A stretch of 64,000 nucleotides of DNA, taken from Peptostreptococcus faecalis. GTDB lineage: Bacteria > Bacillota > Clostridia > Peptostreptococcales > Peptostreptococcaceae. This document shows, piece after piece, positions 1 through 8,102 of this stretch (within the stretch, counting starts at the first letter, position 1; each line of letters starts with the position of its first letter). Below the pieces are notes generated by a model. It saw nothing but the letters and a program-made list of their open reading frames with translations, was not told the origin of the DNA and did not search any database. The stretch lies in the NCBI RefSeq assembly GCF_900240845.1, contig NZ_OERU01000001.1, positions 1,075,079 to 1,139,078 of the forward strand, in the 5' to 3' direction. Made by a program: the position numbers and the translations under genes.

Positions 1-1023
1 ATCTCCAAATCCATCCGTAGCATAATTAAAATATCCATCTAAATATCTATCATCTGGTATGTTTTGATAATATATTATTGGTTTTCTCATATATGCAAAA
101 TCAAAAGCTACTGATGAAAAATCTGTTATCATTAACTTAGATTCCTTTAACAGCTCTTGTACGTCAAATTCACCTTTATCGGCAATAACTACTCTATCAC
201 TTGAAATTTCAAAAGCACTTTTGTAAGGTTGCATCTCATAGTGAGGGTAAAAAATCAAGTCAGCTTTATTTTCTTCCAACATATTAATCAACTTTTTATT
301 ATTTATTAGACTGTTTAGAGATTTAAAGTAATCAGAGTTTCTAAAAACCTCTTCATCACCTATACCTTCTCTAAGATACGATGGTGTAATTATACCTTTT
401 CTCCATGTAGGCATAAGAAGTATTTGATTTTTTACTGAAAACTCATTTAATCTATCATATCGAGCTAGTCCGGTTTGAACTACAACTCCTTTTTTAAATC
501 CATAATGATCTCCACTTATATCTTCACATTCTCTTTTTGTAGTCGTAATAAATAGGTCCAACATATTTTTATGATTAATATCTTTACTGGCATCATTCAT
601 CATTACTCCATGCTGTAAAAAAACAAAGAATTTCTTGTCTTTTCTATCTAAAATCATCTTATATAGCTTATAGCTCCAAGGTTCTAAAAAGCCTGTATGT
701 GTAGATATTGCATATTTACAATTAATAAATGCTACTTTATGTTCATCGCTGTTATATTCGATTATATTTCCCAAATCCTTTACTTTGTTGTAATCTTTTG
801 TACACGATGAATCAATTACATACCAAGCATTTATCTCTGGATGTGATTCTCTTAAATACTTAAAAAAAACATATCCATTGTCTTTTGCTTCTACGCCTCT
901 TTCTGATATCAGCCACATGTCAGTATATTTTTTATCATCTTTATATTTTTTTGCCAATTCGTTGAATTTCAACATATCAATCGCTTGTTTAGACAAACGC
1001 ACTACTTTATTAATTTTGCTCAT
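1..1023 (-). CDS. CDP-glycerol glycerophosphotransferase family protein (partial, C-terminus outside window)
   Basis: The frame stays open from an ATG at 1023 to the window edge, giving the first 341 residues. The translation reads as a TagB/TagF-type polymerase (PF04464): near the middle it has FVFLQHGVMMN and later ITDFSSVAFDFAYMRKPIIYY, the two conserved blocks (His and Ser/Asp-rich) of CDP-glycerol:poly(glycerophosphate) transferases. Such enzymes move glycerol phosphate from CDP-glycerol onto a membrane-linked glycan at the inner face of the membrane. It is the last visible gene of a run reading 3315 to 1 (sugar-phosphate transferase, two GT2 enzymes, this), so it probably adds polyol phosphate to the same wall polymer. 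The exact sugar or polyol substrate cannot be read from sequence. Confidence 0.88.
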   Translation of the reverse strand, partial: MSKINKVVRLSKQAIDMLKFNELAKKYKDDKKYTDMWLISERGVEAKDNGYVFFKYLRESHPEINAWYVIDSSCTKDYNKVKDLGNIIEYNSDEHKVAFINCKYAISTHTGFLEPWSYKLYKMILDRKDKKFFVFLQHGVMMNDASKDINHKNMLDLFITTTKRECEDISGDHYGFKKGVVVQTGLARYDRLNEFSVKNQILLMPTWRKGIITPSYLREGIGDEEVFRNSDYFKSLNSLINNKKLINMLEENKADLIFYPHYEMQPYKSAFEISSDRVVIADKGEFDVQELLKESKLMITDFSSVAFDFAYMRKPIIYYQNIPDDRYLDGYFNYATDGFGD

Positions 1024-1041
1024 ACTAAACCTCTTATTTGC

Positions 1042-1854
1042 TTATAGTTTGAATTTTATTTGCTCTTTTAAAGAAGATGAAAATATACTCCAAAATTTTC
1101 CATCATTATTATTTTCTATTTCTTTTTTCTTTTTTATTGCAAATGCTATAAATATAAAAAATCCTAAAAAGGATCCAAATAATCTTTTAAATAATGGACC
1201 TTTCCCAATCATAGATTTTTCATCAATATAATTTACTTCCTTGTATGGGTGATATGCAACAATTTCCGGAAAATAGAACATTTTTCTTTTTCCTTCATTG
1301 TAAGCATCCATTATATATATATTTTCTTCTCCGGAATTGTATTTTGTTCCTATTCCAAATCTTTCATCAAATTTGTGTGTATGCGAGTCAATGCTTTTTG
1401 AATTAAACCACATATCTAATGTAGCTTGTTTTAAAGTTTGAAATCTTTTTATTCCCATTATTTTTTCTTTAGGATAATTTATTGTAGATTTCTTTTTCTT
1501 AGGATCATAATGCTGAAATATAGCTACGTCAGGATTACATTCATCAAAGTAACCTTTCACTATTTCTAATGCATCATCTTTGTACCAACAATCATCATCG
1601 GTAAAAGTATATACATCTCCACTTGCTAAATCCATAGTAGCATTTCTACTAACGGCACACCCCGTTCCTCCTGCAAAAACATGCTTATATTCAAAGCTAT
1701 GCTTTTTTAAGATTTCCTCTATTTCATCAAAATTTGTTTGTGATCCTACAATCACTTCAAAATTTTTATATGTTTGTCTATCTAGGCTATCAAATAAAAA
1801 ATCTAAATCCTTTAGTCTAGATCCATATGTTCCTAGTAGTAAACTAAATTTCAT
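1042..1854 (-). CDS. GT2-family glycosyltransferase
   Basis: 270 residues with a GT-A fold pattern: N-terminal FSLLLGTYGSR, a central CAVSRNATMDLASGDVYTF stretch and the metal/nucleotide-binding acidic motif TDDD at about residues 85-88. A hydrophobic stretch followed by lysines near residues 222-245 suggests association with the membrane. The start has AGGAGG at the right distance. It lies 12 bp after the preceding GT2 gene and 18 bp before the CDP-glycerol transferase gene, consistent with one operon for a surface glycopolymer. Donor and acceptor sugars are unknown. Confidence 0.88.
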   Translation of the reverse strand: MKFSLLLGTYGSRLKDLDFLFDSLDRQTYKNFEVIVGSQTNFDEIEEILKKHSFEYKHVFAGGTGCAVSRNATMDLASGDVYTFTDDDCWYKDDALEIVKGYFDECNPDVAIFQHYDPKKKKSTINYPKEKIMGIKRFQTLKQATLDMWFNSKSIDSHTHKFDERFGIGTKYNSGEENIYIMDAYNEGKRKMFYFPEIVAYHPYKEVNYIDEKSMIGKGPLFKRLFGSFLGFFIFIAFAIKKKKEIENNNDGKFWSIFSSSLKEQIKFKL

Positions 1855-1866
1855 ATGTCCTCCTAT

Positions 1867-2637
1867 TTATTTAGATAAAAAATGCTTGTAAACATTAATC
1901 ACAGCGTAATAACTAAAGCAAAATACCGACTTGAAAAATCCAATTTTTTCTTCATGTCTAAGTATATTCCAAGTCCAGCCTGCTGCTTTTAATTTATTAC
2001 CTGAAAGCGAATTTTGTCTTTTTCTATAAAGAGCAAGCTTTTCATCAAGACCATAAGCTTTATGGCCTTTTTTCAATATATTAAGCCATGCAGCGTAGTC
2101 TTCATGATGAATATTAGGCATATGTATATTGTCTACATATTTTTTATCAATAACTACTGTTAAACATGATATTGCATTGTGCTTAAGTAAGTCATTGTAA
2201 GATAATTCTTTTTTTGCCTTCACTACTGTATTTAGCAAATTGCTATCAGAGTCAATAAATTGATAACTAGTAAACGTAAATTCATAATTATTTTCTCTCA
2301 TAAAATTAATTTGCTTTTCTATTTTTTCGGGTAACCATACATCATCACTATCTAAAAATGCAATAAATCTTCCTCGTGATTTCTCAATTCCTATATTTCT
2401 TGCGTTAGATACTCCTCCATTTTTTTCAAGAAGAATCGGCACGACCTTAGAACTTTTAGATGCATACTCTTTAAGCATATCTCTTGATCTATCAGTAGAC
2501 ATATCATCAATACATAAAATTTCGATATTTTCATAAGTTTGACCTAGTATGCTATCTAATGTTTCAGCTAGATACTCTTCCGCATTATATACAGGTACTA
2601 TGACAGAAACCAAGTTATCAATATATTTTTCGCTCAT
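1867..2637 (-). CDS. GT2-family glycosyltransferase
   Basis: 256 residues. The N-terminus is a textbook family 2 glycosyltransferase: VSVIVPVYNAEEYL at 10-23, CIDDMSTD with the nucleotide-binding Asp pair at about 43-45, NGGVSNARNIGIEKSRG at 73-89 and the metal-binding DSDD at 96-99. It has no predicted membrane domain apart from a weak hydrophobic C-terminal segment. It sits 15 bp downstream of the initiating sugar-phosphate transferase gene, so it probably adds the second or third sugar to a lipid-linked repeat unit. Sugar specificity cannot be inferred. Confidence 0.9.
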   Translation of the reverse strand: MSEKYIDNLVSVIVPVYNAEEYLAETLDSILGQTYENIEILCIDDMSTDRSRDMLKEYASKSSKVVPILLEKNGGVSNARNIGIEKSRGRFIAFLDSDDVWLPEKIEKQINFMRENNYEFTFTSYQFIDSDSNLLNTVVKAKKELSYNDLLKHNAISCLTVVIDKKYVDNIHMPNIHHEDYAAWLNILKKGHKAYGLDEKLALYRKRQNSLSGNKLKAAGWTWNILRHEEKIGFFKSVFCFSYYAVINVYKHFLSK

Positions 2638-2652
2638 TAAAATAAATCCTTT

Positions 2653-3315
2653 CTATCTTGCACCCTCTCCTGTAAAGACTACCTTCACAGTCATAAATAC
2701 TATTTTTACATCTAACATAATACTTCTATTCTTTATATAATATAAATCATATTCTAATTTTTCACCAGGATCCATTTCATATCCACCATTTACTTGAGCC
2801 CAACCAGTTAATCCTGGCTTAATAGCTAATCTGTTAACAAAGCATGGATATATTTCTTCGAACTCTTTTGTAAATATAGATCTTTCCGGCCTCGGACCAA
2901 TTATGCCCATATCACCTTTTAATATATTCCATAATTGAGGAATTTCATCAATTCTTGTTTTTCTAATAAATTTCCCTACTTTTGTGATTCTAGGATCATC
3001 TTTTTCCGCCCATTGAGCTCCAAATTTTTCTGCATCAGTCCTCATCGATCTTAATTTATAGACATAGAATTCTTTTCCATTTCTACCTAAACGTTCTTGC
3101 TTGTATGTTATTGGCCCATTATCTTCTATTTTTATTAGTAGTCCAAATATTAAAATTATTGGAACACCTATTATCAAGGCTACTGATGATAATATTATAT
3201 CAAATATTCTCTGATATAATTCAAATCCTCTACCTTTATTCACTATGCTATAATCTATCTTATCAATGTATTCTTTTAATATTTTATCATCTCCTAAATA
3301 CTCATTAAAAGACAT
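2653..3315 (-). CDS. undecaprenyl-phosphate sugar-1-phosphate transferase (bacterial sugar transferase family)
   Basis: 220 residues. One strong membrane segment lies at about 36-60, followed by the catalytic core of PF02397: YKQERLGRNGKEFYVYKLRSM at about 71-91, RIDEIPQLWNILKGDMGIIGPRPER at about 121-145, and GWAQVNG near the C-terminal third. These monotopic enzymes transfer a sugar phosphate (often galactose- or GlcNAc-derivative-1-phosphate) from a UDP-sugar to undecaprenyl phosphate, the committed first step of a glycopolymer repeat unit. It is short compared with WbaP-type enzymes, lacking the extra N-terminal membrane domain. It has GGGAGG before the ATG and heads the visible 3315-to-1 run. 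Confidence 0.92.
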   Translation of the reverse strand: MSFNEYLGDDKILKEYIDKIDYSIVNKGRGFELYQRIFDIILSSVALIIGVPIILIFGLLIKIEDNGPITYKQERLGRNGKEFYVYKLRSMRTDAEKFGAQWAEKDDPRITKVGKFIRKTRIDEIPQLWNILKGDMGIIGPRPERSIFTKEFEEIYPCFVNRLAIKPGLTGWAQVNGGYEMDPGEKLEYDLYYIKNRSIMLDVKIVFMTVKVVFTGEGAR

Positions 3316-3407
3316 ACTTTCCTCCCTTCATTTTCTAGCTTTAATAATCAGAGGTGTTTTACACACCACGAAATATTATACTAAAAAAAGTGCTATTTTA
3401 CAAGTTG

Positions 3408-4502
3408 TTAGCGACGTGTTCTTAAAACTCTAGTAGCCATAACAACTGAAATGAGTATTAGAAACGCGGTAGTAGCCACTTTAAATCGTTCAACATTGAA
3501 GAAGTTCCTTCTCTCAATTAAAAATCCTACTTCATTTATTTCTTTATAACTCTTTGACTTGATCATTTCATTTTCTTCAGAACTAAAATAATTATTATTT
3601 ATAAACATAAGTGGAGCATTGTTATCTGCGGCCAAAGGTGATATTGCCATTGCATTTATCAACTGACCTGATGCAATATGTCTTTTATGTAATATTTCTC
3701 CACCTTTAGATATATATACTTTCCCATTATTTTCATCACTGAAAAACTTATCTATAATTTTTATATTTACGTCATATCTATCTTTTCCAGTCACTTTTTC
3801 CATTTCTGGAAGAATTTTTTCTATGTTAGTATTAAAATATCCTTCATTTCCAATTAAATATGTTTTTTTAATTCTATACTTATTTATAAACTCTTTTAAC
3901 TTTACTACATCCTCTTCTCGATTGCTCATGACAATGATAGGTATATTCTTATTCTGTGCATAAGGAGAAAAAGATATCGCGTTTGGCAAATCGAATTCAT
4001 TTCCAGTAACCACAGCAATTGAGTCAATTTTTTTCTCTGAATTTTGCAATTCTGCCATCTTAAGTGAAAGGTTAATTCCTGGTGATTCAATTATTTTTTC
4101 AAATTTGTACCCATTGCGTTTCAAACTTCTTTCCACCGTCGGAGCAATTGAATTTGGACCACCAACTAATACAACTTTCTTAACTCCTAATTTTTCCATC
4201 TGATCATATACATCTTTTAATACTCGTTCTTTTTCTATATAAAATACTGGCATATTCTTTGAGTAAGCATAAGAAGAAGTTGACACTACTTGATCAATTG
4301 ATTCTGTATTTATCAAAATAGCAGTATCTGCCTTTTTAAATCTTTTGCTTACAACTTTATTAACCGTTGTAAACCTACTATCTCCAGTATAACTATTAAT
4401 CTTATATTGTTGTAGGTATAGCTTATCTAACACTTTATCTACACCTATATATCCTATTACCAAAGCTAATGCTATAATAATATATTTTAAGTATTTCTTC
4501 AT
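3408..4502 (-). CDS. CWB2-repeat protein with a membrane segment at each end
   Basis: 364 residues. The N-terminus (about 6-24) is a hydrophobic helix without a convincing signal-peptidase site, and the C-terminus (about 340-359) is a second hydrophobic helix followed by RVLRTRR. Between them are cell-wall-binding repeat 2 (PF04122) units: VVLVGGPNSIAPTVERSL and YLIGNEGYFN are the typical 'ViGG/IG..' turns, and several AILIN/IAVVTG/VYIS strands mark repeat starts. CWB2 modules normally anchor secreted proteins to an anionic wall polymer (PSII in C. difficile). Here the topology places the repeats outside while both ends sit in the membrane. It is followed immediately by the glycopolymer genes. 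No catalytic domain is recognisable. Confidence 0.85.
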   Translation of the reverse strand: MKKYLKYIIIALALVIGYIGVDKVLDKLYLQQYKINSYTGDSRFTTVNKVVSKRFKKADTAILINTESIDQVVSTSSYAYSKNMPVFYIEKERVLKDVYDQMEKLGVKKVVLVGGPNSIAPTVERSLKRNGYKFEKIIESPGINLSLKMAELQNSEKKIDSIAVVTGNEFDLPNAISFSPYAQNKNIPIIVMSNREEDVVKLKEFINKYRIKKTYLIGNEGYFNTNIEKILPEMEKVTGKDRYDVNIKIIDKFFSDENNGKVYISKGGEILHKRHIASGQLINAMAISPLAADNNAPLMFINNNYFSSEENEMIKSKSYKEINEVGFLIERRNFFNVERFKVATTAFLILISVVMATRVLRTRR

Positions 4503-4578
4503 ATCCAGTCTCCTACTCTCTTTTTCATTATTACATTATACTATAAAAAGTAATAATTTAAAACAATATAAGCCAATC

Positions 4579-4638
4579 AATATTAAAACAGTAAAAAAGG
4601 ACACATTATAATGTGTCCTTTTTTACTGTTTTAATATT
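4579..4638. terminator. 60-bp perfect palindrome acting as a transcription terminator
   Basis: Positions 4579-4608 are the exact reverse complement of 4609-4638, with no unpaired loop bases. The centre is GGACACATTATAATGTGTCC and the flanks contain A6/T6 runs, so RNA from either strand would fold into a GC-richer hairpin with a U tract. It lies 22 bp beyond the stop of the CWB2-amidase gene and upstream of the next minus-strand gene, so its obvious job is to end the amidase transcript. Confidence 0.85.
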
Positions 4639-4660
4639 TTAAGATATTTTTTTAATTTCA

Positions 4661-6511
4661 TTAAAATGAAGCAACTATTCCCTTAGCAATCTGAATTCCC
4701 ATCGTTTTTAATGCACTTTCAGAGTTTAGCATATTTACATCTTTTGAATTAGATATAAATCCACCCTCTACTAAAATTGCTGGAGCATCAGTATTTCTTA
4801 CTACATATAAATGCGTTCCATCTTTGCTCCCTCTGTTTCTTAAATTGAACTTCTCTAATATGCTGTTTATAACATTGTTAGAAGCCTTATTGGCAAGAGC
4901 ACCCTCTCCTCTAAATACTTCTACACCTGTACCACTTTGTTCTCCTGTAGCACTATTCACTACGTCTCCGCCTTTGTTGTAATGAATGCTACAGAAGAAA
5001 ACCGCCTTATTCTTGTTACTCAACACTGCTCTGTCTTCTAGGCTTGGATAAGTGTCTGTCTTTCTAGTCATAATTACATTGGCACCGGCTTTTGTTAAAT
5101 AGTCTGCACATGCTAAAGCTGTAATTAGAGTCCAATCTTTTTCTTTTATTCCATTAAGTCCTACTGAACCACTATCTTTTCCTCCATGTCCTGGATCTAT
5201 TACTATAGTCTTCCCCTTTATATTGGAGTTTTCAGGTACGTTAGGGTTTGTACTTACTGGAGGTGTTGTTGTATCATCAACAGTACTAGAACTTGAATCT
5301 AATAATGATTTGATTTTATTCATAACACTTGAACTTATTCCTCCACCAACTTGGTAAACATTATTAGCCTGAACTTTATTTAAGTATTCAGAAGTCACGC
5401 TTGCAACTGATGTCTTAGAAGTTATTAATATAGGAGCATTTTTCTTTGTAGCAAATGGTCCTGCAGTAACAGTATCTATTAAGTCATTGTTGCTAGATTT
5501 TGTAACTACTAATGATGATAAGTTTGTATCTTTATAGAACTTATTGATTACCGCAATATTCGTGGCATGTCTATCGTTACCAGAAACTCTATTTGAGGTA
5601 GTTCCATTTTTTACAACACCTGATATTTTATTTATTAGGCTATTTGATATTGAATCAGCTCCACCTATATAATATGCATTGTTAACTTTACTTCCTAGGA
5701 AGCTATAAGCATTTACGTTGATTGAATTTTTATCAACAACAATTACAGGATTTTTTGTTTCCCCAGCTTTTGATGCTATACTCAAAGCATCAGCCGCACC
5801 ATTCGAACCACTTACTACGTATGCTGTATCAACATTTCTAGCAGCTGCAATTCTTTCTGCAACAGAAGCCGATAATTCACCTGGTTGTGAACCAAATACT
5901 CTCTCGATCGTAGCTCCAGTTACACTTTTCATCTTATCTGCTACACTTTTTGATACAAGGTCTCTATCCCCAATAATATATACTTTCTTAGGTTTTAATC
6001 TTTTAAGTTCATTAGACACATTTGAATCTAATGAATTAGTATTTGTTACCAGAATAGGAGCATTAAGCATAGTAGCATATGGTGTTGCAATTAGACCTAT
6101 CATTACATTTTTGCTATTTACAACAACTACTGAATCCGAACCATTAGGCCAACCACTCTTGCTTACCTGTACCGCAGTTTGATATCTATCTGCACCATAA
6201 ATTGAACTTACGTTAGCCGCTGATTTTGCATAGTTTGCATTAAGCTTGCTTTCTACACTTAATTCATCTGCAGATAAGTCTTTATTAGTATCTTCAACTA
6301 CATTTCCATCCTCTGTAATTTTACCAACACCTAGTTTTACCTCTATATTTTCAGAATCACCTTCACTTTGCGCTTCATCGTTTACCACAGCCTCAGTAGA
6401 TTGTTCAACATTATTTGTAGAATCATAATCTGCCATCGAATTAGGTAAATAAGATGCCAGCATGACCAAAACCATAGTCAATGCTAAAAACTTCTTAGCA
6501 ATTTTTTTCAT
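4661..6511 (-). CDS. secreted CWB2-anchored N-acetylmuramoyl-L-alanine amidase
   Basis: 616 residues from the ATG at 6511, chosen over an in-frame TTG at 6529 because AAGGAAGG lies just upstream of 6511. A Sec signal peptide (MKKIAKKFLALTMVLVMLASYLPNSMA) leads to an acidic linker, then three CWB2 repeats starting near SIYGADRYQTA (cores VYIIGDRDLVSKS, AYYIGGADSISNS, VYQVGGGISSSV), a Ser/Thr/Pro linker, and a C-terminal amidase_3 domain. Zinc ligands of that family are visible: VIDPGHGG with His about 442, a Glu in the following GIKEKDW, and SIHYN; the catalytic Glu is in VEGGFISN. It cuts the muramic acid-alanine bond, giving roles in cell separation. Layout matches C. difficile Cwp6/CwlA-like wall proteins. 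Confidence 0.93.
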   Translation of the reverse strand: MKKIAKKFLALTMVLVMLASYLPNSMADYDSTNNVEQSTEAVVNDEAQSEGDSENIEVKLGVGKITEDGNVVEDTNKDLSADELSVESKLNANYAKSAANVSSIYGADRYQTAVQVSKSGWPNGSDSVVVVNSKNVMIGLIATPYATMLNAPILVTNTNSLDSNVSNELKRLKPKKVYIIGDRDLVSKSVADKMKSVTGATIERVFGSQPGELSASVAERIAAARNVDTAYVVSGSNGAADALSIASKAGETKNPVIVVDKNSINVNAYSFLGSKVNNAYYIGGADSISNSLINKISGVVKNGTTSNRVSGNDRHATNIAVINKFYKDTNLSSLVVTKSSNNDLIDTVTAGPFATKKNAPILITSKTSVASVTSEYLNKVQANNVYQVGGGISSSVMNKIKSLLDSSSSTVDDTTTPPVSTNPNVPENSNIKGKTIVIDPGHGGKDSGSVGLNGIKEKDWTLITALACADYLTKAGANVIMTRKTDTYPSLEDRAVLSNKNKAVFFCSIHYNKGGDVVNSATGEQSGTGVEVFRGEGALANKASNNVINSILEKFNLRNRGSKDGTHLYVVRNTDAPAILVEGGFISNSKDVNMLNSESALKTMGIQIAKGIVASF

Positions 6512-6571
6512 AATACACCTTCCTTTCAATTATATACATACTGTGTTTTCCACATTTCAATTGTCAAGGCT

Positions 6572-6600
6572 ATTATAACATATAAGTTACATTTTGTAAC
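6572..6600 (-). promoter_or_regulatory. promoter and 15-bp inverted repeat upstream of the CWB2-amidase
   Basis: On the minus strand a TATAAT (6572-6577) has TTACAA 16 bp upstream (6594-6599). The -35 element is embedded in the inverted repeat GTTACATTTTGTAAC at 6586-6600 (6-bp arms, 3-bp centre). Fourteen of the fifteen bases recur at 47215-47229 upstream of the 3D-domain wall protein gene, suggesting a common regulator of wall-remodelling genes. The half-site TGTAAC resembles WalR half-sites, but the inverted arrangement differs from the known direct repeat, so the regulator is not assigned. Confidence 0.5.
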
Positions 6601-6680
6601 CATTTTAAAGAATTTAAATGGATTTTTTTATATTTTTTGTAACTATTAATATTTCCATCCAGTCATTTCGCTTATATTTT

Positions 6681-8060
6681 TTAGTTAGCAGAGCTTACAT
6701 TTTCAGTCTGATTGTCTTCTCCAGTACTTGATTCATCAGCATCCACCTGGTTATTATTCTTTTTGATCACAACTTTTCCTTCAGAATCTCTATCTATTTT
6801 TTCTTTAGGAAGAAAATCTGTATAAAAACCACTAACGTAACTATTTCTCAACAAGCTAATCATTTTTTCATCATTGTAAGTAAACATATATAGACCAATT
6901 CCTCTATCAACTAATTTATTTGTCAATTCTTTTGAGAATTTAAATCTATTTATTGCAACAATTTTTATACCATGTTCATATGAAAAATCAACAATTTTAT
7001 TTACTTCAAACTCTTCAATTCTATACGTAGTGAAAATCATTGATTTAAAATCATATATATTCATTACTGGCTTATACATTTCTTCGTAATATATTTGAGG
7101 TATAATTCTGTGAAGTACTGATGAGTCGATTTTTTTAGTTACTTTTACTAATTCTTTATAATTTTGCTCAACATCTTTTATATCATTTTTCTTTAAGTCA
7201 ATAACAAGATACATATCCTTATGCTTTTGCATATACTTGACTATTTCTTCAAAGTTCATAGTTTCATATTTGTTCAATATCTTTTGATTTAAAAATTCTT
7301 TTTCAGTCGGAACTTCTTCTGCCCATGATTGAGGCAAATTCAAATTTGAAAGACTTTTTTTATCAAAAGAATGGAATAGTATCAGTTTATTATCAGAAGA
7401 CAATGATATATCTGCTTCAAATACACGTATACCTTTTTCGTAATTTTTTTCCAAAGCATCTTTTGAATTGGTATATGAATTTCCATCGATACCACCTAAA
7501 GCATGTGCTATATATCTATTTTCTTTCACCCATGAATAGTTAAATTTTTTAGGATAGTTGTCCATATATACAGTCCCATCAGTCGCTTGAACAACATTTA
7601 CATCCAATACTTTATATATAAAGTCTAAAGGTACATACACAGTATTTTCTGCAAAGACTACTTCACCTTCCATTTTTAATACGTTATTATTATTCAAAAA
7701 CTTAACTTCATTAGAATTTCTTTTTAATATATATGTAGCTTTTCTATATTTCAGCTCTATTTCTCCTTTAGGTAAAAATTTATAACTTGCTTCTGTCTTA
7801 AAATTTTCACATAATTCTAGTACTGGAACATATACTATACCATCTCTAATTTTGTAAGGCTTATCCATTTTAACTTTTTTATTATTAGTTATTAAATTTT
7901 CTTTGATATTAGTATTTTTAAATTCAGAAATTATTTTTTTCTGATTTGCATAATAGTTAAAAAGATTAAAAAATCCAATTATTAATAATAAAGATACTAT
8001 TAGTATAGCTATTTTTTTTATTCTTATTTTAACTCTTTCTTTTCCTATATCTTTAAACAT
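6681..8060 (-). CDS. membrane-anchored protein: copper-amine-oxidase-N-like domain plus divergent glycerophosphodiester phosphodiesterase domain
   Basis: 459 residues with GGAGG before the ATG. One membrane helix at about 16-37 anchors an extracellular portion. Residues about 60-165 resemble the copper amine oxidase N-terminal-like domain (PF07833) found in many clostridial wall proteins (GIVYVPVLELCENF, NTVYVPLDFIYKVL). From about 180 a GDPD-like TIM barrel begins: IAHALGG (His 186), Asn 198, FEADIS (Glu 215, Asp 217) and LFHSFD (His 230), later YLVIDLK and GLYMFTYND. The usual GDPD start HRG is replaced by HALGG, so the Arg is missing and activity or substrate may differ. The tail (TGEDNQTENVSSAN) is low complexity. 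A role in turnover of glycerophosphate polymers fits the neighbourhood but is inference. Confidence 0.72.
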   Translation of the reverse strand: MFKDIGKERVKIRIKKIAILIVSLLLIIGFFNLFNYYANQKKIISEFKNTNIKENLITNNKKVKMDKPYKIRDGIVYVPVLELCENFKTEASYKFLPKGEIELKYRKATYILKRNSNEVKFLNNNNVLKMEGEVVFAENTVYVPLDFIYKVLDVNVVQATDGTVYMDNYPKKFNYSWVKENRYIAHALGGIDGNSYTNSKDALEKNYEKGIRVFEADISLSSDNKLILFHSFDKKSLSNLNLPQSWAEEVPTEKEFLNQKILNKYETMNFEEIVKYMQKHKDMYLVIDLKKNDIKDVEQNYKELVKVTKKIDSSVLHRIIPQIYYEEMYKPVMNIYDFKSMIFTTYRIEEFEVNKIVDFSYEHGIKIVAINRFKFSKELTNKLVDRGIGLYMFTYNDEKMISLLRNSYVSGFYTDFLPKEKIDRDSEGKVVIKKNNNQVDADESSTGEDNQTENVSSAN

Positions 8061-8102
8061 CTTGCCTCCACTACTATTATAATTTACCCTTGCATTATAC
8101 TA

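Noticed and set aside
3345-3370. GGTGT/ACACC hairpin upstream of the sugar-phosphate transferase gene
   Set aside because: The stem is only five base pairs with no T tract and no preceding gene to terminate.
5718-6182. Long plus-strand open frame opposite the CWB2-amidase
   Set aside because: It is antisense to conserved CWB2 repeats and has no ribosome binding site or recognisable domain; similar antisense frames elsewhere were dropped for the same reason.
6512-6529. Longer N-terminus (TTG start) for the CWB2-amidase
   Set aside because: The extra codons contain the ribosome binding site for the ATG at 6511 and would spoil the signal peptide.
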